Shown in pieces: positions 50,320 to 58,212 of a stretch of DNA of 64,000 nucleotides (positions are counted from its first letter, which is position 1; every line of letters begins with the position of its first letter). Under the pieces are notes generated by a model. It saw only the letters and a list, made by a program, of their open reading frames with translations, had not been told where the DNA came from and ran no database searches. The position numbers and the translations under genes are program-made. The DNA is from JASHPR01 sp963844655 (GTDB lineage: Bacteria; Actinomycetota; Actinomycetes; Streptosporangiales; Streptosporangiaceae): assembly GCA_963844655.1 (NCBI GenBank), contig CAWJPA010000007.1, positions 1,612,001-1,676,000 of the forward strand, read 5' to 3'.

Positions 50320-53300
50320 GTGGCGAAGGTCCGGGTATACGAGCTCGCTAAGGAGTTCGGTGTAGAGAGCAAGGCCGTGATGGCCAAGCTCCAGGAAATG
50401 GGCGAGTTCGTGCGGTCGGCGTCCTCAACGATTGAGGCGCCGGTCGTCCGCAGGCTCAAGGAAGCGTTCGCGGCCCAGCAGCCAAGTAAGGCGCGGGCCG
50501 GGAAATCCCAGGACGGCGGCGCAGCGGCGCAGCCTGCCGCGGCGGCCAGAGCGCCAGCGGCGGCTACGGCCACGGCGGACGCCGGCGCCAGGGACGGCCA
50601 GGTCGGCACGAACGGCCGCAGCCCGGCCGCGCCCGCCACGCCGGCGGAGCCCGTGGCGCCCGTGGCGCCCGCGGAGAGCCCCGCCGCCGACACGGCCGCA
50701 GCTCGGCCCGCCGAGGCCCCCAGCCCGGTGCCGCCGCCCGTGCCGTTCCCCCAGTCCGAGCCGGAAGCCCCGGCCGCAGCCGCGAGCACGCCGGCGCCGA
50801 GCACCAGCGCGCCCGACCGCCAGGCGCCCGGCGCGCCGCGGCCCGGGGCACCGCGCCCGAGCACGCCCCGGCCCGGTGGCCAGGGCCGCGCGCCCGCAGG
50901 CACGCCGGGACCGCCGCGGCCAGGACCCCGGCCCGGCAACAACCCGTTCAGCTCGACGGCGACCGGCATGGGATCGGCGCCGCGCGGTCCCCGGCCCGGC
51001 CAGCCCGGGGCCCAGAGCCCGGCAGGCACGGGCAGCCCGGCGGCCTTCGCCGGGCAGCCCGGATCCGGCCCGCCCTCCGCCCGGCCCGGTTCGCCCGGCG
51101 GTCCCCGGCCTAGTGGCCCGCGCTTCGCCGGCCGCCCGGGACCCGGTGGCGGCGATGGGGCCAGGCCCGGCGGCCCGCGGCCCGGCGGTCCCCGGCCCAG
51201 CCCGAGCAGCATGCCACCGCGGCCGGTCGGCAGCCGGGGAGCCGGCGGCTTCGCCGGCTCCGGCGGCGGTCCTGGCGGCGGCCGCGGCGGTCCCGGCACG
51301 GGCACCCGCCCCGGTGGCGGCGGTCCCGGCGGCCGCGGCGGCCCGGGCGGGGCAGGTCCGCGCGGCGGCGGCGCCGGCGGCGGCCCGCGGCCCGGCATGG
51401 GGCCGCCCCGTCCCGGTGGCGGCGGCGGCCGGGGCCGGAGCGGCACGCAGGGCGCCTTCGGGCGGCCCGGCGGACGCCCGTCACGGGGCCGGAAGTCGAA
51501 GAAGCAGCGGCGTCAGGAGTTCGACAACATGCAGGCGCCGTCGATCGGCGGCGTGCAGGTCCCGCGCGGGAACGGCCAGGTCATCCGGCTGTCGCGCGGG
51601 GCGTCGCTGAGCGACTTCGCTGACAAGATCGGCGTGAACCCGGCGTCGCTGGTGCAGGTGCTGTTCCACCTGGGCGAGATGGTGACCGCCACCCAGTCGG
51701 TGAACGACGAGACGCTGCAACTGCTCGGCGCCGAGCTGAACTACACGGTCCAGGTTGTCTCGCCGGAGGAGGAGGACAGGGAGCTTCTCGAGGCCTTCGA
51801 CATCGAGTTCGGTGAGGACGAGGGCGACGAGGGCGACCTGGTGGCCCGGCCGCCGGTGGTGACCGTGATGGGTCACGTCGATCACGGCAAGACCAAGCTG
51901 CTCGACGCGATCCGGCACACGAACCTGGTGGCGCACGAGGCGGGCGGAATTACCCAGCACATCGGCGCGTACCAGGTCAACACCAAGGTCGACGGCCAGG
52001 AACGGAAGATCACCTTCATCGACACCCCGGGTCACGAGGCGTTCACCGCCATGCGGGCCCGGGGGGCCGAGACGACCGACCTGGTCGTGCTCGTCGTGGC
52101 CGCGGATGACGGCGTGAAGCCGCAGACCACCGAGGCGCTCAACCACGCCCAGGCGGCGGGCGTGCCGATCGTGGTTGCGGTCAACAAGATCGACAAGGAG
52201 GGCGCCGACCCGGCGCGGGTCCGGGCCCAGCTCACCGAGTACGGCCTGGTGGCCGAGGAGTTCGGCGGCCAGAACCTGTTCGTCGACGTCTCCGCCCGGC
52301 AGGGCACCGGCATCGATGAATTGCTCGAGGCGGTCGTGCTGACCGCGGACGCCGAACTCGACCTGCGCGCCAACCCCGACCAGCAGGCGCAGGGCGTGGC
52401 GATCGAGGCGCACCTGGACAAGGGCCGCGGGCCGGTTGCGACCGTGCTCGTGCAGCGCGGCACGCTGCGAGTGGGCGACTCGATCGTCTGCGGCGAGGCG
52501 TTCGGTCGCGTGCGGGCCATGCTGGACGAGAACAACGACCAGGTCGGCGACGCGCCCCCGTCCCGGCCGGTGCAGGTGCTCGGCCTTACCGCGGTGCCCG
52601 GCGCCGGCGACAGCTTCCTGGTGGTCGACGACGACCGGGTGGCCAGGCAGATCGCCGAGCGGCGCGAGGCCAGGGAGCGCAGCGCGATGTTCGCCCAGCG
52701 GCGGCCGCGGGTCACCCTCGAGGACCTGGAGTCGGCGCTCAAGTCCGGCGAGCGCGAAGAGCTCCTGCTGATCATCAAGGGCGACGTGTCCGGTTCGGTC
52801 GAGGCCCTGGAAGACGCGCTGATCCAGCTCGACGTGGGCGAGGAGGTGGCGCTCCGCGTCATCGGCCGCGGCGTCGGCGCGATCACCCAGGACGACGTCA
52901 ACCTGGCCATCGCCTCCGAGGCCGTGATCATCGGCTTCAACGTCCGGCCCGCCGGCCGGGCGGGTGAGCTCGCCCAGCGCGAGGGTGTGGACATCCGCTA
53001 CTACTCGGTGATCTACCAGGCCATCGAGGAAGTCGAGGCCGCGCTCAAGGGCATGCTGAAGCCGATCTTCGAGGAAGCCCAGCTGGGCACCGCGGAGATC
53101 CGGGAGATCTTCCGGGTGCCGCGGGTCGGCAACGTGGCCGGCTGCATCGTCCGGTCCGGCACGATCACCCGCAACAGCAAGGCGCGCCTGGTCCGCGACA
53201 GCATTGTGGTCTCGGACAATCTCTCCGTCGACTCGCTGCGCCGGTTCAAGGACGACGCGACCGAGGTCCGCGAGGGCTTCGAGTGCGGTATCGGCATCGG

Positions 53301-53367
53301 CTACAACGACGTCCACATCGGCGACGTGATCGAGACGTTCGAGATGCGGGAGAAGCCGCGCGGCTGA
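50320..53367 (+). CDS. infB: Translation initiation factor IF-2
   Basis: 1015 residues from GTG 50320. The GTPase delivers initiator tRNA to the 30S subunit. IF2_N motif VRVYELAKEFGVESKAVMAKLQE, a long Gly/Pro/Ala/Arg-rich linker (about residues 60-395, GGRGGPG-like), a second IF2_N (GASLSDFADKIGVNPASLVQVL), G1 GHVDHGKT at 518-525, G3 DTPGHEAF, G4 NKID, then domains II-IV with the C-terminal IF2-C (EECGIGIGYNDVHIGDVIE-like) region. The linker is characteristically long in actinobacteria. Confidence 0.97.
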   Translation: MAKVRVYELAKEFGVESKAVMAKLQEMGEFVRSASSTIEAPVVRRLKEAFAAQQPSKARAGKSQDGGAAAQPAAAARAPAAATATADAGARDGQVGTNGRSPAAPATPAEPVAPVAPAESPAADTAAARPAEAPSPVPPPVPFPQSEPEAPAAAASTPAPSTSAPDRQAPGAPRPGAPRPSTPRPGGQGRAPAGTPGPPRPGPRPGNNPFSSTATGMGSAPRGPRPGQPGAQSPAGTGSPAAFAGQPGSGPPSARPGSPGGPRPSGPRFAGRPGPGGGDGARPGGPRPGGPRPSPSSMPPRPVGSRGAGGFAGSGGGPGGGRGGPGTGTRPGGGGPGGRGGPGGAGPRGGGAGGGPRPGMGPPRPGGGGGRGRSGTQGAFGRPGGRPSRGRKSKKQRRQEFDNMQAPSIGGVQVPRGNGQVIRLSRGASLSDFADKIGVNPASLVQVLFHLGEMVTATQSVNDETLQLLGAELNYTVQVVSPEEEDRELLEAFDIEFGEDEGDEGDLVARPPVVTVMGHVDHGKTKLLDAIRHTNLVAHEAGGITQHIGAYQVNTKVDGQERKITFIDTPGHEAFTAMRARGAETTDLVVLVVAADDGVKPQTTEALNHAQAAGVPIVVAVNKIDKEGADPARVRAQLTEYGLVAEEFGGQNLFVDVSARQGTGIDELLEAVVLTADAELDLRANPDQQAQGVAIEAHLDKGRGPVATVLVQRGTLRVGDSIVCGEAFGRVRAMLDENNDQVGDAPPSRPVQVLGLTAVPGAGDSFLVVDDDRVARQIAERREARERSAMFAQRRPRVTLEDLESALKSGEREELLLIIKGDVSGSVEALEDALIQLDVGEEVALRVIGRGVGAITQDDVNLAIASEAVIIGFNVRPAGRAGELAQREGVDIRYYSVIYQAIEEVEAALKGMLKPIFEEAQLGTAEIREIFRVPRVGNVAGCIVRSGTITRNSKARLVRDSIVVSDNLSVDSLRRFKDDATEVREGFECGIGIGYNDVHIGDVIETFEMREKPRG

Positions 53368-53461
53368 GGCACGGGCGCCCGCGCACCATGCGCGGGCACC
53401 CGTGCCTGGCGCACTGTGCGTAATGCACACCGCAACAGTCAGCTGGCGAAGGAGAGCCGCC

Positions 53462-53758
53462 GTGTACGTGGGCGCCCTGACCCTGGACGTACTGCTCGGA
53501 GACGTACGGTCGCTGAAGCAGAAGCGCTCCGCGGTCCGGCCGCTGATCGCCGAGGTGAACCGGCGGTTCCCCGGGGCATCCGTGGCCGAGACCGGGCACC
53601 TTGACCTGCACCGGCGGACAGAGATCGGCATCGCGGTGGCGGCCTCGACGGCGGCGCACGCTGTGGAGGTCCTTGAGGCCTGCGAGCGCTTCGTCGCGGG
53701 GCGGCCCGAGATCGAGCTGCTGTCGGCCCGGCAGCGGCTGTTCACCGAGGAGGGGTGA
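53462..53758 (+). CDS. DUF503 (YlxP-like) protein
   Basis: 98 residues from GTG 53462, GAAGGAGA upstream. VYVGALTLDVLLGDVRSLKQ then KRSAVRPLIAEVNRRF is the DUF503 pattern. Conserved between infB and rbfA in Gram-positive bacteria; a ribosome-linked role is assumed. Confidence 0.92.
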   Translation: MYVGALTLDVLLGDVRSLKQKRSAVRPLIAEVNRRFPGASVAETGHLDLHRRTEIGIAVAASTAAHAVEVLEACERFVAGRPEIELLSARQRLFTEEG

Positions 53759-53765
53759 GGGAGCC

Positions 53766-54299
53766 ATGGACGTAGCCCGGGCGCGCCGGCTGAGCGAGGC
53801 GATTGCGCAGATCGTGGCCGAGATGCTGGAGCGGCGGATCAAGGACCCGCGGCTCGGGTTCGTCACGATCACCGAGGCCCGGGTCACCGGGGACCTGCGC
53901 GAGGCGACGGTGTTCTACACCGTGTATGGCTCCGAGGACGAACGCGCGGCGTCGGCGGTGGCGCTGGCCAGCGCCACCGGCCTGATCCGGTCCGAGGTGG
54001 GCAGGCAGACCGGCATCAAGCACACGCCGTCGATCACCTTCGAGCCGGACACCGTGCCCGACACGGCCAGGAACATCGAGGAGCTCGTGGCCAAGGCCAG
54101 GGTCGCGGACGCGGCGGTCGCCGCCGCGCGGGAAGGCGCCGAGCCGGCCGGCGACCCCGACCCGTACCGGGTCCGTGCCGAGCCAGAGCCCGGCGAGGAA
54201 GCCGACGACGATCCCGGCGACGGCCCCGGCGAGGCGCGCGGCCCTCTGGGCGATTACCCGGCGGCTGGCGACGGCGGCGCGAGATACTCACGCTCGTGA
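53766..54299 (+). CDS. rbfA: Ribosome-binding factor A
   Basis: 177 residues. KH-like RbfA core: ARARRLSEAIAQIVAEMLER, KDPRLGFVTITEARVTGDLR, EVGRQTGIKHTPSITFEPD. It acts in late 30S assembly. GAGGGAG precedes the ATG. An acidic tail of about 50 residues (EPGEEADDDPGDGPGE) follows and overlaps nrnA by 4 bases (GTGA). Confidence 0.95.
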   Translation: MDVARARRLSEAIAQIVAEMLERRIKDPRLGFVTITEARVTGDLREATVFYTVYGSEDERAASAVALASATGLIRSEVGRQTGIKHTPSITFEPDTVPDTARNIEELVAKARVADAAVAAAREGAEPAGDPDPYRVRAEPEPGEEADDDPGDGPGEARGPLGDYPAAGDGGARYSRS

Positions 54300-55411
54300 C
54301 AGCCGAGCGCGCACCGTTGGGTGGCCCACCTGCAGGCTCTGCCGCCCGCGCCGCGGACCCAGAGCCCAGCGCACCCGGCGACGATCGCGCGCCTGATCTT
54401 GAGACCGAATGGGCGCGCGCGATCAAGGCGATCGACGGGGCGGCCGAGATCTGCCTGGCCTGCCACATCCGGCCGGACGGGGACGCGCTCGGCTCGATGC
54501 TCGCGGTGGCCCAGGCGCTGCGCGCGCGGGGCGCGGGGGAACGCCCGTCCGGCTCCGCCTCGCCCCGAATCATCGCCTCGTTCGGCGAGCTGCCGCTGCG
54601 GGTCCCGCGCATCCTGCGCTTCCTCCCGGGCACCGAGCTGCTCAGCCCGCCTGGCGCCGTTCCGGACCGGCCGCAGGTCATGGTGACGTTCGACGCGGCC
54701 AGCGCGGACCGGCTCGGGCTGCTCGAGGCCGCCGCCGCCCGCGCGGAGGAGCTGATCGTCCTCGATCATCATGTGTCCAACACCAGCTTCGGGACCGTGA
54801 ACCTCATCGACCCGGCCGCCGCCGCGACCGCGGTGCTCGCGTACGACCTGATCGGCAGGCTGGGCGTGCCGGTCACCCGGGATATCGCGCTCGGCCTCTA
54901 CGCCGGCCTGGTCACCGACACCGGCTCGTTCCGGTACTCGAACACCTCCCCGGAGGTGCACCTGCTCGCGGCGCGGCTGCTCGGGACCGGCATCGACCCG
55001 GGCGAGGTCGCGCACGAGCTCTGGGACCGCACCCCGTTCGGCTTCCTCGGGCTGCTGTCGGCGGTGCTCGGCCGGGCGCGGCTCGAGCCGGCCGGCCCGG
55101 ACGGCTTCGGGCTGGTGTGGACCACGGTGACCCGCGACGACCGGGCCGCGCACGGGCTGCCGTTCGAGGCCGCAGAATCGGTCATCGACGTGGTGCGGCG
55201 CACCGACGAGGCCGACGTCGCCGTGGTGCTCAAGGAGGACGACGACGGGCAGTGGCAGGTGTCGGCCAGGTCCAAGGGCGCGGCGAACGTCGGCCGCGCG
55301 TGCGTGGCGCTGGGCGGCGGCGGGCATCCCCGGGCCGCCGGGTTCACCGCCCAGGGCCCGGCCGCCGACGTCATGGCCGCGCTGCGCCAGCAGCTCGCCG
55401 CTGCCCCGTGA
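54296..55411 (+). CDS. nrnA: DHH/DHHA1 phosphoesterase, NrnA-like
   Basis: 371 residues from GTG 54296. DHH motifs are ACHIRPDGDALGS (about 57), VTFDAAS, VLDHHVSN and VTDTGSF; the DHHA1 domain ends with GGGHPRAAGF. The family hydrolyses nanoRNA and pAp. An N-terminal Pro/Ala-rich stretch of about 35 residues is extra. Its TGA overlaps a GTG that probably starts truB. Confidence 0.92.
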   Translation: MTAERAPLGGPPAGSAARAADPEPSAPGDDRAPDLETEWARAIKAIDGAAEICLACHIRPDGDALGSMLAVAQALRARGAGERPSGSASPRIIASFGELPLRVPRILRFLPGTELLSPPGAVPDRPQVMVTFDAASADRLGLLEAAAARAEELIVLDHHVSNTSFGTVNLIDPAAAATAVLAYDLIGRLGVPVTRDIALGLYAGLVTDTGSFRYSNTSPEVHLLAARLLGTGIDPGEVAHELWDRTPFGFLGLLSAVLGRARLEPAGPDGFGLVWTTVTRDDRAAHGLPFEAAESVIDVVRRTDEADVAVVLKEDDDGQWQVSARSKGAANVGRACVALGGGGHPRAAGFTAQGPAADVMAALRQQLAAAP

Positions 55412-56394
55412 TCTCGGCGGAGCCGGGCCAGCCGCGACGGCCGGCCGGAGGTCGGCCCGAGCACATGGCACTCGGGGGGTCGCCCCCCCGGGCAAACAGC
55501 GGGCTGGTCATCGTCGACAAGCCGTCCGGATGGACCTCGCACGACGTCGTGGCCCGCGTCCGCCGCCTGGCCGGGACCCGCCGCGTCGGGCATGCGGGCA
55601 CGCTGGACCCGATGGCGACCGGGGTGCTGGTGGTCGGGGTGGAGAAGGCCACCCGGCTGCTCGGCCATCTCGCGCTCACCGAGAAGGAGTACACCGGCAC
55701 GATCCGGCTCGGCCAGGCGACCGACACCGACGACGCCGAGGGCGAGATCATCGCCGAGACCCCGGCGGCCGGCGTCTCCGCGGCGGCGCTGCGCACCGCA
55801 GCGGCCGCGCTCACCGGCGAGATCCAGCAGGTCCCGCCCGGTTTCAGCGCGATAAAGGTGGCCGGGCAGCGCGCCTACAAGCTGGCCAGGGACGGCGCCG
55901 TCCCTGAGCTGGCGGCCAGGGCCGTCACGGTCCGCGCCTTCGTCATCGAGGACGTGCGCCCGCTCGGCGACGTCCAGGACGCGGACGTGACGGTGGTCTG
56001 CTCCAGCGGGACCTACATCCGGGCGCTGGCCCGGGACCTGGGCGCGGCGCTCGGCGTGGGCGGGCACCTCACCGCGCTGCGGCGCACCCGGGTGGGGCCG
56101 TACGAGCTCGGCGCCGCGCGCACGCTGGAGCAGCTCGAGGCGTCGTTCAAGGTCATCCCCCTGGCCGAGGCCGCGGCCGCGGCCTTCCCGCGCCGGGACC
56201 TGACCGAGGACGAGGCGCGCCTGGTCGCGCACGGCGGCAGGCTGGCGGCCGCCGGGGACGTGGCGCCGCCCGGGCCGGACACGCCGGACGCGCCGGCCGG
56301 CCCGATCGCGGCGTTCGGCCCGGACGGCGCGCTGATCGCCTTGCTCACCGAGGCCGCGGGAGAGGTCAGGCCGCTCGCGGTCTTCGTTCCCTGA
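55408..56394 (+). CDS. truB: tRNA pseudouridine(55) synthase, possibly with repeat-encoded N-terminus
   Basis: 328 residues from GTG 55408 (309 from ATG 55465). TruB makes pseudouridine 55 in the T-loop. Family motifs: LVIVDKPSGWTSHDVV, GHAGTLDPMATGVLVVG with catalytic Asp in TLDPMATG, and KEYTGTIRLGQATDTDDAEG. The upstream nrnA stop overlaps GTG 55408 as GTGA, the coupling style used throughout this operon; this start makes R5 encode residues about 8-28. The ATG at 55465 lies inside the repeat. Either way some repeat-derived residues precede the conserved core. Confidence 0.93.
   Translation: MISAEPGQPRRPAGGRPEHMALGGSPPRANSGLVIVDKPSGWTSHDVVARVRRLAGTRRVGHAGTLDPMATGVLVVGVEKATRLLGHLALTEKEYTGTIRLGQATDTDDAEGEIIAETPAAGVSAAALRTAAAALTGEIQQVPPGFSAIKVAGQRAYKLARDGAVPELAARAVTVRAFVIEDVRPLGDVQDADVTVVCSSGTYIRALARDLGAALGVGGHLTALRRTRVGPYELGAARTLEQLEASFKVIPLAEAAAAAFPRRDLTEDEARLVAHGGRLAAAGDVAPPGPDTPDAPAGPIAAFGPDGALIALLTEAAGEVRPLAVFVP
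55428..55490 (-). repeat. Dispersed palindromic repeat, copy R5 (inverted), in the truB 5' end
   Basis: Minus-strand copy. Core CTCCGGCCGGCC, GCTCGGGCC and G/C hairpin arms are present; the C-tract between is shorter. It is open in all six frames, like R3. It lies between the GTG at 55408 and the conserved TruB N-terminus (NSGLVIVDKPSG). Confidence 0.8.
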
Positions 56395-56482
56395 CCCGGG
56401 CGCCGGGCGCTGGCGCCGTACCGCAGATCTCATGGCAGGCTTGGAGCGTCAGGGCAGAGCCGACCGGGGGAGGATCCGACAC

Positions 56483-57433
56483 ATGCACCGCTGGCAGGGC
56501 CTGGGCGACGTGCCGGACGGCTGGGGCCCCTGCGTGGTCACCATCGGCGTGTTCGACGGCGTGCACCTCGGCCATCAGCGCATCGTCGGCCGGGCCACCG
56601 AGGCCGCCACCGAGCGCGGGCTGCCCGTAGTGGTGGTCACCTTCGATCCGCACCCGGACGAGGTGGTGCGGCCGGGATCCCACCCGCCGTTCCTGTGCAC
56701 CGCGCGGCGGCGTGCCGAGCTGCTGGCCGGGCTGGGCGTGGACGCGGTCTGCATGCTGCCGTTCACCCGCGAGTTCTCCCGCCTGGGCCCGGACGATTTC
56801 GTCCGGGCGGTGCTGGTGGACCGGCTGCACGCGGCGCGAGTGGTGGTGGGGGAGAACTTCCGGTTCGGTCACCGCGCCGCGGGCGACGTCCCGCTGCTCG
56901 CGCAGCTGGGCGAGAAGTACGACTTCACCGCCGAGGGGGTGCCGCTGCTGGCCGACGACGGCGTCACGATCTCATCGAGTGAGATCAGGGAGCGGCTCGC
57001 CGCCGGGGACGTGGGGGGGGCCGCGCGCGACCTGGGCCGCCCGCACCGGGTCGAGGGAGTGGTGGTGCGGGGCCAGCAGCGGGGCCGGGAGCTCGGCTTT
57101 CCCACCGCCAACCTGGAGACGCTGCCGCACACCGCCATCCCAGCCGACGGCATCTACGCCGGCTGGCTCACCAGCCTCGACGCGGGCGGCGCGGAGCAGG
57201 AACGCTGGCCGGCTGCGATCTCTGTCGGCACGAACCCCACCTTCGACGGGCAGGAACGCACGGTCGAGGCCTATGCGCTGGACCGTGATGACCTTGACCT
57301 GTACGGGGTGCACGTCGCGGTGGACTTCGCGGCCAGGCTCCGCGGCATGGTCAGGTTCGGCTCCGTCGCCGACCTCATCGACCAGATGCACCTCGACGTC
57401 GACGCGGCCCGCGAGGTGACCGGCACCGGGTAA
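56483..57433 (+). CDS. ribF: Bifunctional riboflavin kinase/FMN adenylyltransferase
   Basis: 316 residues. The N-terminal adenylyltransferase has GVFDGVHLGHQ at 22-32 and SSSEIRERLAAGD; the C-terminal kinase has RGRELGFPTANL and GTNPTFDGQERTVEAY. It makes FMN and FAD. ATG 56483 has GGGGGAGG upstream. A run of eight G lies between the domains near 57014. Confidence 0.95.
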   Translation: MHRWQGLGDVPDGWGPCVVTIGVFDGVHLGHQRIVGRATEAATERGLPVVVVTFDPHPDEVVRPGSHPPFLCTARRRAELLAGLGVDAVCMLPFTREFSRLGPDDFVRAVLVDRLHAARVVVGENFRFGHRAAGDVPLLAQLGEKYDFTAEGVPLLADDGVTISSSEIRERLAAGDVGGAARDLGRPHRVEGVVVRGQQRGRELGFPTANLETLPHTAIPADGIYAGWLTSLDAGGAEQERWPAAISVGTNPTFDGQERTVEAYALDRDDLDLYGVHVAVDFAARLRGMVRFGSVADLIDQMHLDVDAAREVTGTG

Positions 57434-57492
57434 CGACCACGCTGGGTGCGCTGCGATGGCGTCTTGACCTTGCGGGCGTGATACCTTGAAGT

Positions 57493-57513
57493 GCGCCGGT
57501 GTATCACCGGTGC
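57493..57513 (+). terminator. Hairpin after ribF
   Basis: Nine-bp stem GCGCCGGTG/CACCGGTGC with one G-T wobble and loop TAT, 60 bases behind the ribF stop. No T-tract. It may end the infB-ribF transcript before the rpsO promoter region. Confidence 0.45.
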
Positions 57514-57645
57514 GGGCCTGCTGCGCCCTCAGGCGGCGGCCCGCGGGATCCGCGTAGCGTAAGCTCTCGCCGAACCCGTGCCCCGAAACGGCGTCAACCG
57601 CCCGGACGGGCAACCTACTGACCAGTTCCAGCCAAAGGGAGCAAC

Positions 57646-57915
57646 GTGCCGCTCGAGACCACCGTGAAAAAGGAGATCATTGCCGGGCACGCGACTGGTG
57701 AGGGTGACACCGGCTCGCCGGAAGTCCAGGTCGCGCTGCTGACCAGGCGGATCCAGGAGCTTACCGAGCACCTCAAGGTGCACAAGCACGATCACCACAG
57801 CCGTCGCGGGCTGCTGCTGCTGGTCGGCCGCCGCCGCCGGCTGCTGCAGTACCTGTCCAGGAAGGACATCGCCCGCTACCGCGCGCTGATCGAAAAGCTC
57901 GGCCTGCGCAGGTAG
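57646..57915 (+). CDS. rpsO: 30S ribosomal protein S15
   Basis: 89 residues from GTG 57646, AAGGGAG upstream. TGSPEVQVALLTRRIQELTEHLK and HDHHSRRGLLLLVGRRRRLLQYL are the S15 signature. It binds 16S rRNA helices H20-H22 early in assembly and commonly precedes pnp. Confidence 0.97.
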   Translation: MPLETTVKKEIIAGHATGEGDTGSPEVQVALLTRRIQELTEHLKVHKHDHHSRRGLLLLVGRRRRLLQYLSRKDIARYRALIEKLGLRR

Positions 57916-58212
57916 GTTGGGCTAAGCCGCCTCGCTGGGCTCCGGCCCGGCCGGGCGGACAACTGAATACCAACGAAGACAGAAGACAAGAACAACGTCC
58001 CGCGGCCCCGGCCCCCAGGAGCGCCCATGGCGCCCACAGTGCCGGTCCTCGGTAGTGGTTCTCGGGCCGGGGAGGGACGCGCATCGCGTCGTCCGCCCGG
58101 GCCGGGGGCTTCGATCGAAGACCGGCCAGCTAGCCGGCTCGGCCCGGCTGGCCCGCCCGGTGCTCCATCGGTGGCGGGCTGACGCGGGACCTCACTCAAG
58201 GAGGTCTCACCC

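Noticed and set aside
50500..51500. Gly/Pro-rich repetitive DNA that might be a tandem repeat array or CRISPR-like
   Set aside because: It is the low-complexity linker of IF-2, common in actinobacteria; units are irregular with no spacers.
56395..56482. Possible FMN riboswitch before ribF
   Set aside because: Only 88 bases lie between truB and ribF and no RFN-like conserved elements are visible.
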